In this document: in pieces, positions 13,032 through 23,891 of the stretch
Layout of the letters: every line of letters starts with the position of its first letter
How positions within the stretch are numbered: the stretch's first letter is position 1
NCBI GenBank assembly: GCA_038049695.1
Contig: CP142452.1
Coordinates: 93,937,501-94,001,500 of the forward strand
Source: Cinnamomum chago
Lineage: Eukaryota; Streptophyta; Magnoliopsida; Laurales; Lauraceae
Direction of reading: 5' to 3'
Length of the DNA: 64,000 bases
The notes under the pieces: generated by a model
The model's database searches: none
The model's input: only the letters and a program-made list of their open reading frames with translations
Told to the model about the DNA's origin: nothing
Position numbers and translations under genes: made by a program

Positions 13032-13175
13032 GTTCAGTTAGGTCAGCAGGTCGGGTCAATTTTTACCGCTCCTGAAACCTGCCTCAAAATGGATACAGGT
13101 TTGGATGAGTTTGATATTAAAATATTTTTTTATATTAAAGTATGGTAACAAAAATAAATAAGAGAATTTAAACAC

Positions 13176-13529
13176 GAGCAAGGATTTTCTGAGCTCGAGC
13201 TTAAGATAAAATTTCATAAGCTCGTGCTTGTGGGGCCCACCTTTTGTCCATCCAAATGGACCAATCACATGACCCCCCTAAATTACACATGTCCACAAAC
13301 TTTCGGTCAAATCCGAATTTACTGGACCATTAGATCGACTATGTATCGATCCGAATGGATTGTTGACCATTAAACTCTTGGACCTACATGGAAATTATAG
13401 AAATCACAATTGTGGCTGATTTTTTGCAGAGAGGAGGATCCTAGAGAGTCATTAAAATCCCCCCAATCTCCATCCCCATGTGGGTACCCAGTTGGACCCC
13501 ACCACACACTTGAGCTTAGGAGAGTTGGA
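13176..13529. mobile_element. MITE, copy 2 of the 386-bp family
   Basis: Diverged copy of the element at 2415-2800: it starts GAGCAAGGATTTTCTGAGC and shares the internal blocks GTCCATCCAAATGGACCAA and TTTGCAGAGAGGA. The right end lacks the duplicated GAGCTTA-type segment of copy 1 and closes as TTGAGCTTAGGAGAGTTGG. Confidence 0.75.
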
Positions 13530-15450
13530 AATACAATCGTTTCGCTTTGGGTCAAGATCTATAAATACATTCCCACCCCTAATTAGAAAAATTACTACCA
13601 AACTCGCCGTTAATTGAAGTTTGCTGTGGGGGCTCTCTCATTTAACTGGACCTTGTTGCCACCCCTATATGACACAAGAGGATCCAAACACAGATTCAAT
13701 TTATAAGGTAAACTTGGCCCAGCCTCAAATAATTAAAGGGCTTGATGTAGGCCAAAATCAACGCCCAAAACATCACAACAGGAAGTTCGGTTCAAACTCA
13801 AGTGAGCCTGGATCCCCCCAAGAGGCCTCTCAGAAACTTTCCTTGAGTGGAATATGTGAAACTCACCTTAGGTCCCACCTATTGATGACCCAAACCGTTA
13901 AAATTGCATGCAATCCTCTCTTGAAACAATCCTCAAATTTTACTACGAAATTATTTGTTCCCACCATAAGACTAAACAAATGATTGATAGTGTGATTAAT
14001 ACATTGAATTAATAGTGGACATGATTGTGCTAGGTATAGGAGACCACTCAGAATCTGGACTCGATTCAGGCCATGTAGCTAAAAGGAGTCAACATTTTCT
14101 GAAAAATCATGGATGGGGGAGCATTGCAAGCAGGCCTGTTTGGGCAAAGTGAAACCATGCCTAGTTCTGGCCCTTTTACTTTTCAGCCTAATATTCAGGT
14201 CCTACCCAATACAGTTTAATTTAATATTCTCTTGGTGCTCCATCTTTATCTATTCTGACTAAATTGATGACGTTTCTCCTAAATCCATCCTTGATTCTAA
14301 AGATTAGTCGAAATAGGTCAATTACACGAGTTCATTCTTATTTTGAAAAATGGTCATAGCCCAGCCTATGTGCAAAATAAATCCAGTACTTTTGGCTAAA
14401 TAATACAGGCTAGGTTGGGCCCTAGGCTCATCCTAGTTACTTAATAAGGAAGAAAGTTAGGCCATACCTACTGCCTAGCCCCAGATCTTGAAACACATAG
14501 CCCAAACCAGATGCAGGGCAATTAGGTCAGACTAGGGCTGGCCAGACCCATGATGCCGTGTCTTGTTCTGAATTGAAACATAGGATCCGGACTTAGATTT
14601 TCAGCAGAGGACAGTCCATAAATAGATATTAAATACTACCGTAGCAGAGCAGCTCCAGTCCAGTGGTCCCCTAGCGTTGAAATTTGAGGGTGTAAAAATG
14701 GCTAGCAAATGTAATTTTTCTGTAGGTGGGCCACTTGCTGTCTTTTCTAAGAATGGTGAGGATCGTACGCAGGAACAGCTCCTAACTATCATGTCTGCTG
14801 TTGAGATGTTGACATGTAAATGGCCCTGGCGACGTTGCCAAGTGAGTGAATAGAATCCAATGAACCTCAACGCCAATGGTGCAAACCTCCTGCTCCCTAG
14901 CCACTCAACATATCAAATCCTTCGTTTATCATGCTAATCTTTGGTGAATGAATGACCGCGGTTTGAAAGTAAGGGTCAACTTCTACATTTCGGTTGTTAT
15001 GTTGGTGCTCTGCTGTATATCAATTTATTTGAAAATTTTATTCAAATAAAAATTACAAATTCCCATTTCCAAATGCCTTTAAAGTGTTTTACGTATAAGT
15101 AAAATAAAATGATAGAAGTAAAGGTGAAGATAATGAGATTCTAAAATTATTTTTTTGATTTTGAAATGAGGCTATCGATAGATATTGTCATGTCAATTTT
15201 GACAATTACTGTCAGCTCCAGTTTTTATGGTCATTAATATGGTATCAAAGGACAAATACCCTTGTTGCTAGGAAAAGATAAAAGAGCTAATAAAGATATA
15301 GGTCACTGTCAAAATCTTCACATATCAACAATGCAATTTTCTCAATTGAGTTTTAAAAAAGCACAAGAGGATCTTAATTTTATTATTTTAAAACAGGATT
15401 TTCAATTATTGTTTTTGACAAAGCCAAGACCTTTATATGCATTGCCCTGA
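13530..15450. other. no recognisable gene or element
   Basis: AT-rich intergenic sequence with short random reading frames only. I see no exon-like structure, tRNA or intact transposon border. Confidence 0.5.
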
Positions 15451-15464
15451 TATTGATTTGTGAT

Positions 15465-15689
15465 TTTTTTTTTTTTTGCTAACGGAGGGTTCAAATCATT
15501 TGGACTGGACTAATTCCTCCGGGCCCAGAGAGAAGCTGGGTAAAACCCCTGTGGCCCCTAGGTGTTAACATAAGTGGACTCAACCTTCGGTTTCTGAAGA
15601 GGGGGGAACCGGGAGTCGATACTAGGACCTCTAGCTCCGGAAGAGGGAGGAACCGTGGTCCTGACCACTCGGCCAACCCCTTGGGGTTA
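15465..15689 (-). mobile_element. tRNA-derived SINE
   Basis: On the minus strand the head reads GGGGTTGGCCGAGTGGTCAG, with the A-box TGGCCGAGTGG intact, followed at tRNA-like distance by a degenerate B-box region (GGTCCTAGTATCGACTCCC) and ending in a poly-A tail (poly-T at 15465-15478 in plus sense). It is flanked by a perfect 14-bp target duplication TATTGATTTGTGAT at 15451-15464 and 15690-15703. The head resembles a tRNA-Ser/Leu-like class, by eye. Confidence 0.85.
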
Positions 15690-15703
15690 TATTGATTTGT
15701 GAT

Positions 15704-16924
15704 TGATAGTTTTGTTTATGTCCTTCCTTTACTAAAATATAATTAAAAAAAATAGAAGTTGAAATCTTTATTTTTAAATGCTTTTAGAATGATAGATATA
15801 AATAAACTAATAAATATAATACAAAGTGAGTGAAAATGCAGTTTTAATATAATTTTGGTCTCCGTCCAAAAGCATAGAGAAATTAAACATATTAGAGAAG
15901 ACATAACTAGAAAGAGCATATAAGACACAACATGTGGGGCACATTTGTGCAATTGCATTTTCACGGAACAAAAAACATGGAAAAAGAGAAGCGCTTTTCT
16001 ACGCTAGCTACAGTAAAATTTCTATTTGGTGCCACCAAATTTTTAAGGAAGAGATTTGCAAAAATAAACAAACTTTTCATGATTCCATAAAAAAAAATCT
16101 TTCCAATGGAAGGCCAAACTTGGTTTTCTGTCTGTGTATTGAAATTCCCACAGCGTTGCACATCTCCTTACTGTTAGCGGCTCAAAATGTCAAACAGTAC
16201 CACAAAATATTTCTGCGGTTGTGGCAAGGACCAGATGGTAATGCATCTGCAACTGTCGGCAATATTTACTCTAGTCTTAGGATTTGGAACTCCAAGACAA
16301 AGGAATACGGAAGATCCAGTGAAAGCTTGCCTTCTCTTTTCTGGAGAAAGAACCACTGTAGCATATTATAACCATAGTCTGCAATCTCCATGTAAAGAAA
16401 GTGATCCAAGTTGCAAGTGGTGGACGTTTGAAGATGGGGACCATTAAAGTAATGGTATTCACTTTTGCATTTGTCATGATCTGACAGTCATTCTGGTCCA
16501 TCAAACAGGTGGGTCAGACATGAATATGAAATGTAGAAGGGAAATCAACGCATTCATATGTTTTAACCAGCCTGATTCATTATTACACATGAAATTCTGG
16601 ATCCCCAAAAGAAAGAAGAAAAAAGGGTTTTCATTTGGCAAAAAGGAGTCCGGAACTCCAGATAAAATGTAGAGAGGTGAATAGTTCTCATTTTTTTTTT
16701 TTTTTCCAAAAATTTACATATGGAAACACTATATTTTTTAAAATCACAACACATGAATTTTTTTAAGTTCTTAATAGTATAAAAGTCCCAGTCAACCACT
16801 TTGACCCCCAACAAATGGCTGGTTTTCAAAGGGTTGATGAAATCCACAATATTTCATAGTAAAAGGACAATCTTTTTTATAAGTTTTGGTCTCATTTGGA
16901 CTAAATTTGGGGCAACTACTCAAA
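15704..16924. other. no recognisable gene
   Basis: Contains a cysteine-containing 86-codon frame at 16187-16447 (CGCGK near its start, CKWW near its end), vaguely like a GRF zinc-finger remnant but without the expected spacing. I do not claim a gene. Confidence 0.4.
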
Positions 16925-16929
16925 AATAT

Positions 16930-17182
16930 TATTGGGGATTTCATGTCTCTCTGAAGTCTGAACTTTGTATTTTAGGCAATTGTATATTGTATTTTAGGCA
17001 TGTGTATATTTAGTGTGCTGGAACTTAGGAGATCTTGCTGTAGTTAAGGGATTGACAAATGCTGTAATTAAGGTCCGTAGAATATGTAGAATATTTCCTT
17101 CCATTTTTAGGATCAATCTTTGTATATTTAAGCAAACTTTTGGCCAAGAAATGAGATCAGAGTGATTGTCACGAAACCTTCA
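16930..17182 (+). repeat. copia 5' LTR
   Basis: 253 bp. Compared with the 3' LTR it carries 29 extra bases, including a local duplication around TTGTATTTTAGGCA. It ends immediately before the primer-binding site. Confidence 0.9.
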
Positions 17183-17194
17183 TGGTATCAGAGC
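17183..17194 (+). other. copia primer-binding site
   Basis: TGGTATCAGAGC is complementary to the 3' end of plant initiator tRNA-Met, the usual copia primer, and directly abuts the 5' LTR. Confidence 0.9.
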
Positions 17195-17245
17195 AACAAA
17201 GAAGAAAGAAAGCTTGAAAATCTTGTAACTTGCGAGTTGGTCTTC

Positions 17246-18112
17246 ATGGCCGAATGTGATGATGGCGAGAAGCACGGTGACAAGAAAACAGTGTCAACTG
17301 TGTCACCTTATCACTTGAATCCTAATGATAACCCCGGCAATATTATCACCCAAGTGCAATTGAAGGGTGATAATTATGATGAATGGGCTCGAGTGATGCG
17401 AACTTCATTGCGAGCGAAGAAGAAGTACCGGTTCATTACGGGAACCATCCCTCAACCTGACGAGAAATCGGCTAATCTTGAAGATTGGTGGACTGTGAAC
17501 TCGATGTTGGTTTCTTGGATTCTCAACACAATTGAGCCGACATTGCGATCAATCATCACGCATATGGAGATAGCAAAAGACCTCTGGGATGACATCAATG
17601 AGAGATTCTCGGTGGGGAATGGCCCGCGTATTCAACAACTAAAATCCGCACTTGCGACCTGTCGACAAGTTGGTCTTCCAATTATGACCTACTATGGGAA
17701 ATTGAAGCAAATATGGGAGGAACTTGCCAATTATTATCAGAACTCCACATGTCAATGTGGTGCATGCAAGTGCAATCTCAATGCTGCATTTGAAGAACTT
17801 AGTTCTTGATGGGGTTAGATGCTGAAGTTTTTGGGACGGTTCGGTCTAACATACTCGGTACTGAACCTCTTCCCAATCTCAACAAAGCATATGCAATGGT
17901 GATCCAAGAAGAGCGTGTGAAGAGTATAACACGCAACAAAGAAGAAGGGAGGTAATGGCCTTCACAGTGCAAGGTGGTGGTGGAAACCAAAAAGCAACAA
18001 GCGAAGGGAAAGAAAAGCAGACCTGGCTTGTACCACCTGCAAGCGATGTGGACATGAGGCTGAAAATTGTTTCCAGTCAATTGGGTATCCTGACTGGTGG
18101 GGTGATAGGCCC
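17246..18112 (+). pseudogene. gag: copia gag (frameshifted)
   Basis: Starts at the ATG at 17246. The typical plant copia gag N-terminus follows: LNPNDNPG, then LKGDNYDEWARVMRTSL, then WILNTIEPTLR. The frame closes at 17809, but the next gag block (LMGLDAEVFGTVRSNIL, NLNKAYAMVIQEE) resumes in another frame at about 17808, showing a frameshift, and that frame also stops near 17955. A CCHC zinc knuckle, CKRCGHEAENC, follows near 18038-18070 in yet another segment. Gag would form the nucleocapsid; this copy cannot make it whole. Confidence 0.9.
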
Positions 18113-18364
18113 CGAACTGTAAGTAGAGGAGGAGGACGATCTGGCCGAGGTGGTTCTACCGGCGGGCGGACGAGGGCGTGGAGGCGTGCCTAGAGCCAAC
18201 GTCGCACAAGGATTGAGTGCTCAACCCACAATAGCAGCGGATCAAGTCACAGAAGACGATCAAAGAGGGAGCGGATTTAGCAGTGAACAATGGGCAACAT
18301 TCTTGAATCTGTTGAACTCTTCAAAAATCGGTACCACTAAACACTTGACCGGTAAGAAGAAAAT

Positions 18365-19800
18365 TTTACATTGGATAATTGATACTAGTGCTACCTAACA
18401 TATGACCTGTGACCTTGAATGTCTGCGAGAAGTTCAAAGTGTGGAGGCGTGTCCCGTTGGCTTGCCTGATGGAAAACATGTTATGGCCATTAAGAAAGGG
18501 ACTGTGATATTGAATGATAAATTGAAATTGAATTGTGTGCTCTATGTTCCGCATTTGAATTGTAACTTGATATCGGTGTCTCAATTACTTGCCGAAATAC
18601 ATTGTAATATTCAATTCACTGACAAATATTGTGTTATACAAGACCGCACTTCGAGGACGGTGATTGGTGCGGGTGAGCAGCGGGATGGGCTTTACTATCT
18701 TGTGGGAGAAAATTTGGTCACTATACACAAAGCAAGTGGAGGAGCATCTTTTGATTTATGGCATAGGAGAATGGGACCCCCATCCAACAAAGTGGTGGGA
18801 ATGCTATTCTAATGTAGTTGGTCATAATATTGGTGTGTCTGGAAATAAAATTTGTGATGTTTGTGTTAGAGCCAAACAAACTCGAGAAACCTTTCTATTG
18901 AGCGAGAATAATGCTAAAGAAGTTTTTGAATTAATTCATTGTGATTTGTGGGGTCCTTATAGAGTTGTTGCATATTCTGGAGCTTCGTATTTTTTAACTA
19001 TCGTGGATGATTTTTCAAGATTTGTTTGGATATATTTGCTTAATGCTAAAACAGAAGTTAGCTGCACTTTACGTAATTTTCTTGCAATGGTGGAGCGACA
19101 ATTTAATAAGAAGGTGAAAATTGTTAGAACGGATAATGGAATTGAGTTCACATGTATGTCAACATATCTTCTTGAACATGGTATGGTGCATCAAACTTCT
19201 TGCAGAGACTCACCTCAACAAAATGGATGAGTTGAGAGAAAACATCGACATATTTTGAATGTTGCCAGGGCCCTAAGATTCCAAGCAAATTTACCAGTTG
19301 AATTTTGGGGAGAATGTGTATTAACTGCAGGTTACTTAATAAATCGCACTCCATCAAGGCTTTTAGGTAACAGAACTCCATATGAGATATTATTTGGACA
19401 ACCTCCTTCTTATACCCATTTGCGTACTTTCGGATGCTTGTGTTATGGGAAGAGCATAAACAGAGATAAAGATAAATTTGCTAGTCGGGCTCGACGATGC
19501 ATCTTTGTTGGATATCCATACGCCAAGAAAGGGTGGAAGTTATATGATCTCACCACACATGAGTTTTTCATTTCACGAGATGTGATTTTCTCGGAGGGAG
19601 AGTTTCCTTATCTGGACACTTCAACACCTACGGATGGATCTCGATGTGGTGACATGTTGGGTGCCATGGATAGAATCAGTGAGATCATGGGGGTTAAGGC
19701 AGATGAGTCGTCTCCTTGTCATGGGAGTGCTGCACCACATGCAAATCTTATTAATGGTGCGCGACGTGATGATGCAGGGGGGGGGCGAGGTTGAAGACCC
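18365..19800 (+). pseudogene. pol: copia protease and integrase (broken)
   Basis: The protease active-site region reads WIIDTSAT, then a stop (18396-18398), then HMTCD; the usual motif is D-T/S-G-A-T-x-H. The GAG-pre-integrase segment (LWHRRMG) follows. The integrase core shows HCDLWGPY (first Asp), VRTDNGIEF (second Asp) and SPQQNG-stop-VERKHRH (Glu). The stop at 19228-19230 is TGA in place of an expected Arg codon CGA. The C-terminal block [13 protein letters not shown] through RRCIFVGYP is well preserved. One further frameshift separates 18402-18812 from 18664-19230. Confidence 0.9.
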
Positions 19801-20099
19801 CACAAAGCTTGGCATGAATAAGGAACATGGGATTGTGCGTGATATACAATCTCGTGGTGATCCTTTGAGAGATGAACCAGGGGAAACCATAAAGGCTAGT
19901 GTGGTGGAAAGTGAGACACCTGAAGAACAGTTGGGTCGTGGGCACAGGACAAAATTGCCATCCAACAAGCTGCGGGATTATGTGACCAATACCATCAAGA
20001 GTGTAAAGCCCCCTGTGTGCTCCTCTCAACAATCAAGTTCCTCAAGTACGCCCTACCCTATAGCACACTATGTGAATTGTGATAAATTTTCTTTGCGAC

Positions 20100-21671
20100 A
20101 TCGAATTTTTTTTGCAGCAGTTGCAGCGGGGTACGAGCCCAAAAATTACTTTGAAGCTATGCCTCATGCTCATTGGCAAGCGGCAATGAAGAAGGAAATT
20201 GAGGCTCTTGAAGTCAATGGCACTTGGACGGTGGAAGATTTGCCTCCTGGGAAGAAGGCTATCAGTAGCAAGTGAGTCTACAAAATAAAATATAACTCTG
20301 ATGGTACGATTGAAAGATATAAAGCTCGTCTGGTGATTTTGGGGAACAATCAAGTTGAAGGCATCGACTACAATGAAACGTTTGCGCCTGTAGCAAAAAT
20401 GGTTACTGTTCGAATGTTTTTGGCAGTCGCAGCGGCTAACAATTTGGAATTACATCAGATGGATGTCCATAATGCCTTCTTACATGGAGACTTGGATGAG
20501 GAAGTTTACATGAAAATGCCACCTGGTTTTCGTTCTCCACTGCCTGGTAAGGTTTGCAGACTACGCAAGTCCTTGTATGGTCTTCGACAAGCTCCTCGTT
20601 GTCGGTTTGCCAAGTTGGTTACTGCTTTGACACGATATGGGTTCTCACAATCCCATTCTGATTATTCCCTCTTTACCTTGCGAAGGGGGATCTCACAACT
20701 GCATGTTCTTGTGTACGTTGATGATCTTATCATTTCTGGGAATAATAGCACTGGAATTTAACATTTCAAGCACTATTTGAGTGCATGTTTTCATATGAAA
20801 GATCTGGGAGTCTTGAAGTACTTCCTGGGTGTTGAAGTTGCTCAAAATTTCGAAGGAATATTTTTATGCCAGCGCAAATACGCGTTGGATATTATTTCTG
20901 AAACTGGTTTATTGGGCGCTAAACCCGCTTCTTTTCCTTTGGAGCCCAATCATAAATTGGCTTTGGTTGCTGGGACATTGATGGTGGATCCAGAGTGGTA
21001 TCGACGACTTGTTGGTCGACTGATTTATTTGACCTTCACCTGTCCCGAATTATCCTACTGTGTTCATATTTTGGCTCAGTTTATGCAGACACCTTGTGAG
21101 AGACATTGGGAGGCTGCTTTGCGAGTTGTTCGTTATTTGAAAAATGCTCCTGGCCAAGGTAGTCTACTCCGGTTTGCTTGTGATCTTCACTTATATGGTT
21201 ACTGTGATTCCGATTGGGCCAGCTGCCCATTGACACGGTGATCACTTACTGGCTATTTTGTTATGCTTGGACACTCACCCATCTCGTGGAAGACTAAGAA
21301 GCAACAAACCGTTTCGCGATCTTTTGCGAAGGTTGAGTATCGCTCTCTTGCAACTACCACTTGTGAACTCAAGTGGCCGAAAGGTTTACTCCTTGCTCTT
21401 GGCGTTCCCCATCCTGCTCCTATGCGTTTGTACTGTGACAGTCAGGCTACCTTGCACATCGCTGCTAATCCGGTCTTTCACGAAAGCACCAAACATATCG
21501 AGGTCGATTGTCATTTTGTACTAGATGAAATTCAACGCGGCACTATCAAGCCTGCATATGTGTGGACTTCTATGCAACTTGCCAATATCTTTACCAAAGC
21601 TCTAGGGAAGCACCAGTTCGAGTTCCTACTCCGCAAGTTGGGCATTTGTCATCCATATGCTCTAGCTTTAA

Positions 21672-21674
<3 letters not shown>
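20100..21674 (+). pseudogene. pol: copia reverse transcriptase and RNase H (broken)
   Basis: RT begins at WQAAMKKEIEALEVNGTW and carries [26 protein letters not shown], and the catalytic VYVDDLII near 20714-20740. A stop replaces Trp in the K-W-VYKIKY block at 20273-20275, another lies at 20759-20761, and a third at 21239-21241 interrupts TRRSLTGYF-like sequence. RNase H follows, with GYCDSDWASC (Asp), VEYRSLA, and YCDSQATLHIAANPVFHEST ending in KHIEVDCHFV. Apart from point stops the domain order is complete. Confidence 0.92.

Positions 21675-21700
<26 letters not shown>
21671..21700 (+). repeat. 28-G run at the copia polypurine tract
   Basis: An A followed by 28 consecutive G, then a T and the 3' LTR. 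It sits where the PPT that primes plus-strand synthesis belongs. The length is unusual: PPTs normally contain only a handful of G. Confidence 0.9.
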
Positions 21701-21702
<2 letters not shown>

Positions 21703-21924
21703 TTGGGGATTTCATGTATCTCTGAACTTTGTATTTTAGGCATGTGTATATTTAGTGTGCTGGAACTTAGGAGATCTTGCTGTAGTTAAGGGATTGACAG
21801 ATGCTGTAATTAAGGTCCGTAGAATATGTAGAATATTTCCTGCCATTTTTAGGATCAATCTTTGTATATTTAAGCCAACTTTTGGCCAAGGAATGAGATC
21901 AGAGTGATTATCACGAAACCTTCG
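21701..21924 (+). repeat. copia 3' LTR
   Basis: 224 bp, aligned end to end with the 5' LTR apart from the 29 bp of indel; followed by the AATAT target duplicate. Confidence 0.9.
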
Positions 21925-21929
21925 AATAT

Positions 21930-23083
21930 CACTAAAACCGAGTCAATTTAATTAGGGTTAAGACTCATAATTTAACACCAATCAAGTTCGGTTAAGAAAG
22001 TTTGCATCACTTCACAATAAAAATACATATAATGTTATCGATCAAGAAGGGCTTTGGATTAGCCATCTGCCGTAGACAAACTCAATAGATCTAGTTCGGA
22101 CAAAATATAAAAAATGGATCTTCTTCATTTTTCTACCGAGATTCAGCTAACAACATTCTAATACACTTTTGTTGTTGTTGTTTCTATTTTTTCTTTTTTA
22201 AGAGGCTGAACCATAGGTCCTATTGAATCTCATGGGGGTGAGTGGGATCCCTTGAGACACCACATTTCTTTTCTTCTCAAAAGGCCATAGAAATTGTCGA
22301 GAATTTAACTCATATAAGGTGTTTGAGAGTTATGCCAACTAGGATTGCTCTAGCTCACACCAAGCACACAGCTAAAATTTGTAATTTGACATAGTTTTTT
22401 TAAGTAGAATTTGATTTCATGCACGGTCTGGTGCATGTTTCTTTCATGTAATTGAATTTGTAGAAATTTTGAGACTCGAATTTTTACAAGTAGTTCAAAA
22501 TGGAGAACTGAAGGTAAGTATCCAGAAATGAACATTAGATCTCCTTTAATGAAAATTGAATGAAGGGAAGATGAAAAATGAATACCCAATCATCAATCAT
22601 GTAATTTAAGTCTTTGAAAGTTAATGTCCCATCTACATGGCTAGTCACTACCTCATATGCTTTACCCTTACCTCACACCATTCACCCCTTGCCTCTCCAA
22701 TAATCTTTAGGTGGAGTTCATTATATCATAAATGTTCAAATGTATTCTATGCAAACAAATAGACTCTTAAATTCATGCATGCATAAGTTTTGTAGGGCAT
22801 ACCTTGGAGGCTTGGACACATGCTAATTGCAAGATCTAGATGTCTCAACGTGAACTTAATTTGGTTGGTCTAAATGACATTATAATCAAATAATCACAAC
22901 CATTTATTCAAGACCCTCAAAATTTTATAATTATTTTTGCACTTGTAAAAATCATTATTCTTTAGCACTCCCTAAGTAGATGGTCCCAATCTTTGCACTT
23001 GACTAAGTCTTGGATCCGCTAACCGATTTTTCGCTGTATTGACTAAATGATTTATCTAGTCTGACTTGTTAAAGGCTAAGTTT
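21930..23083. other. no recognisable gene
   Basis: AT-rich intergenic DNA lacking supportable ORFs or transposon borders. Confidence 0.5.
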
Positions 23084-23088
23084 ATTAT

Positions 23089-23886
23089 TGTGCATGCCTA
23101 AATAATTAAGGACTTATTTGGATGGAATAAGATCTCTATAGAATTTATTGAAAAAGATTGAATGTCTGAAACCTAAAAGGGAAGAAGAGAACAGAGGTCA
23201 GAAACCCTAGCCGCTCTCGGCACAAGGCACTCCGATGCCTAAGTTAGATTGATAACTCAACAAAGGATAAGGGAGAGAAGAAGAGTTTTGGGCGTATGTA
23301 TGCATACCTCTTCTGAATTAGTTTTGTGTGTATATATATAGGGCGGGAGTCCTATGACTCTTGTCCTGGTTTATTAATGGTAGGGTCCCATCGTATCTTA
23401 CCCTGAGCTCTTAATGGCAGGGTCCCATCGTATCTTACCCTGAGCTCTTAATGGTAAAGTCTCATCGGGCCCTACTTTGATCTCTTAATGGCAAGGTCTC
23501 ATCGGGCCTTACCCTGATCTCTTAATGGCAGGGTCCCATCGGACCTTATCATGATCTCTTGGAAGTTGTGGATCCCGCTCTTTCAGGGATTATGGACGTA
23601 ACCATCGGATACGGATAACTCCTTATCTCTATCCGATGCATGTCCTTGTTTCTCAACACATTCCGCAACTTGTTTGAGTTTTTATAGAGGCATAATTGTA
23701 ACTGATTAAGAGTCATTGCTCGTCTCGGTTGACCGAACTGAAGATGGTACCGATGTCAGATATGACCTTAAGACGGAAGTATTCTGGCATTATTGCCGAG
23801 ATGTATAGAACCGAGATCAAGATATGCCCAACCAGTACTTTTACCGAAATTAGGACAATTTCGGTATCTTGAAAATATCCCACACA
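23089..23886. mobile_element. Solo LTR related to the Tat-type LTR at 57256
   Basis: It begins TGTGCATGCCTAAATAATTA, then AGGACTTA, closely paralleling TGTAAGTGCCTAAAAATTAC, then GGACTTA at 57256. It ends TCCCACACA, paralleling CCCCACACA at 57931. Sections between also agree, for example the AGGTCAGAAACCCT and GGTCAGAGACCCT blocks. Flanks ATTAT and CTTAT agree at 4 of 5 bases as a possible TSD. No internal region adjoins either end, so it looks like the product of LTR-LTR recombination. Confidence 0.7.
23374..23558. repeat. 37-bp tandem repeat, 5 copies, inside solo LTR
   Basis: Units start TTAATGG at 23374, 23411, 23448, 23485 and 23522, exactly 37 bp apart, each continuing as (C/T)A(G/A)GGTC(C/T)CATCG. 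Copies 1 and 2 are nearly identical; 3-5 are more diverged. Confidence 0.95.
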
Positions 23887-23891
23887 CTTAT

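Larger units (their letters stand above)
10431..13175. other. gene-free intergenic repeats
   Basis: No supportable coding region. The stretch contains a short (TA)n near 10876, many phrases of the CGAGCTCGAGCTTGG type typical of decayed non-autonomous DNA transposons, and two small tandem repeats listed separately. Confidence 0.6.
16930..21924 (+). mobile_element. Ty1/copia LTR retrotransposon, complete structure but inactivated
   Basis: Two similar LTRs (16930-17182 and 21701-21924) enclose PBS, gag, protease, integrase, reverse transcriptase and RNase H in the copia order. A 5-bp target duplication AATAT lies at 16925-16929 and 21925-21929. The LTR edges are TATT...TTC(A/G) rather than strict TG...CA. 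The polyprotein is broken by a frameshift in gag and by several in-frame stops, most of them explicable by single C-to-T or G-to-A changes. The two LTRs differ by about 7 substitutions in 224 aligned bases plus two indels totalling 29 bp, so the insertion is moderately old. Confidence 0.95.

Noticed and set aside
16187-16447. Possible GRF-type zinc-finger fragment
   Set aside because: Cysteine spacing does not fit the family and the surrounding frame is short.
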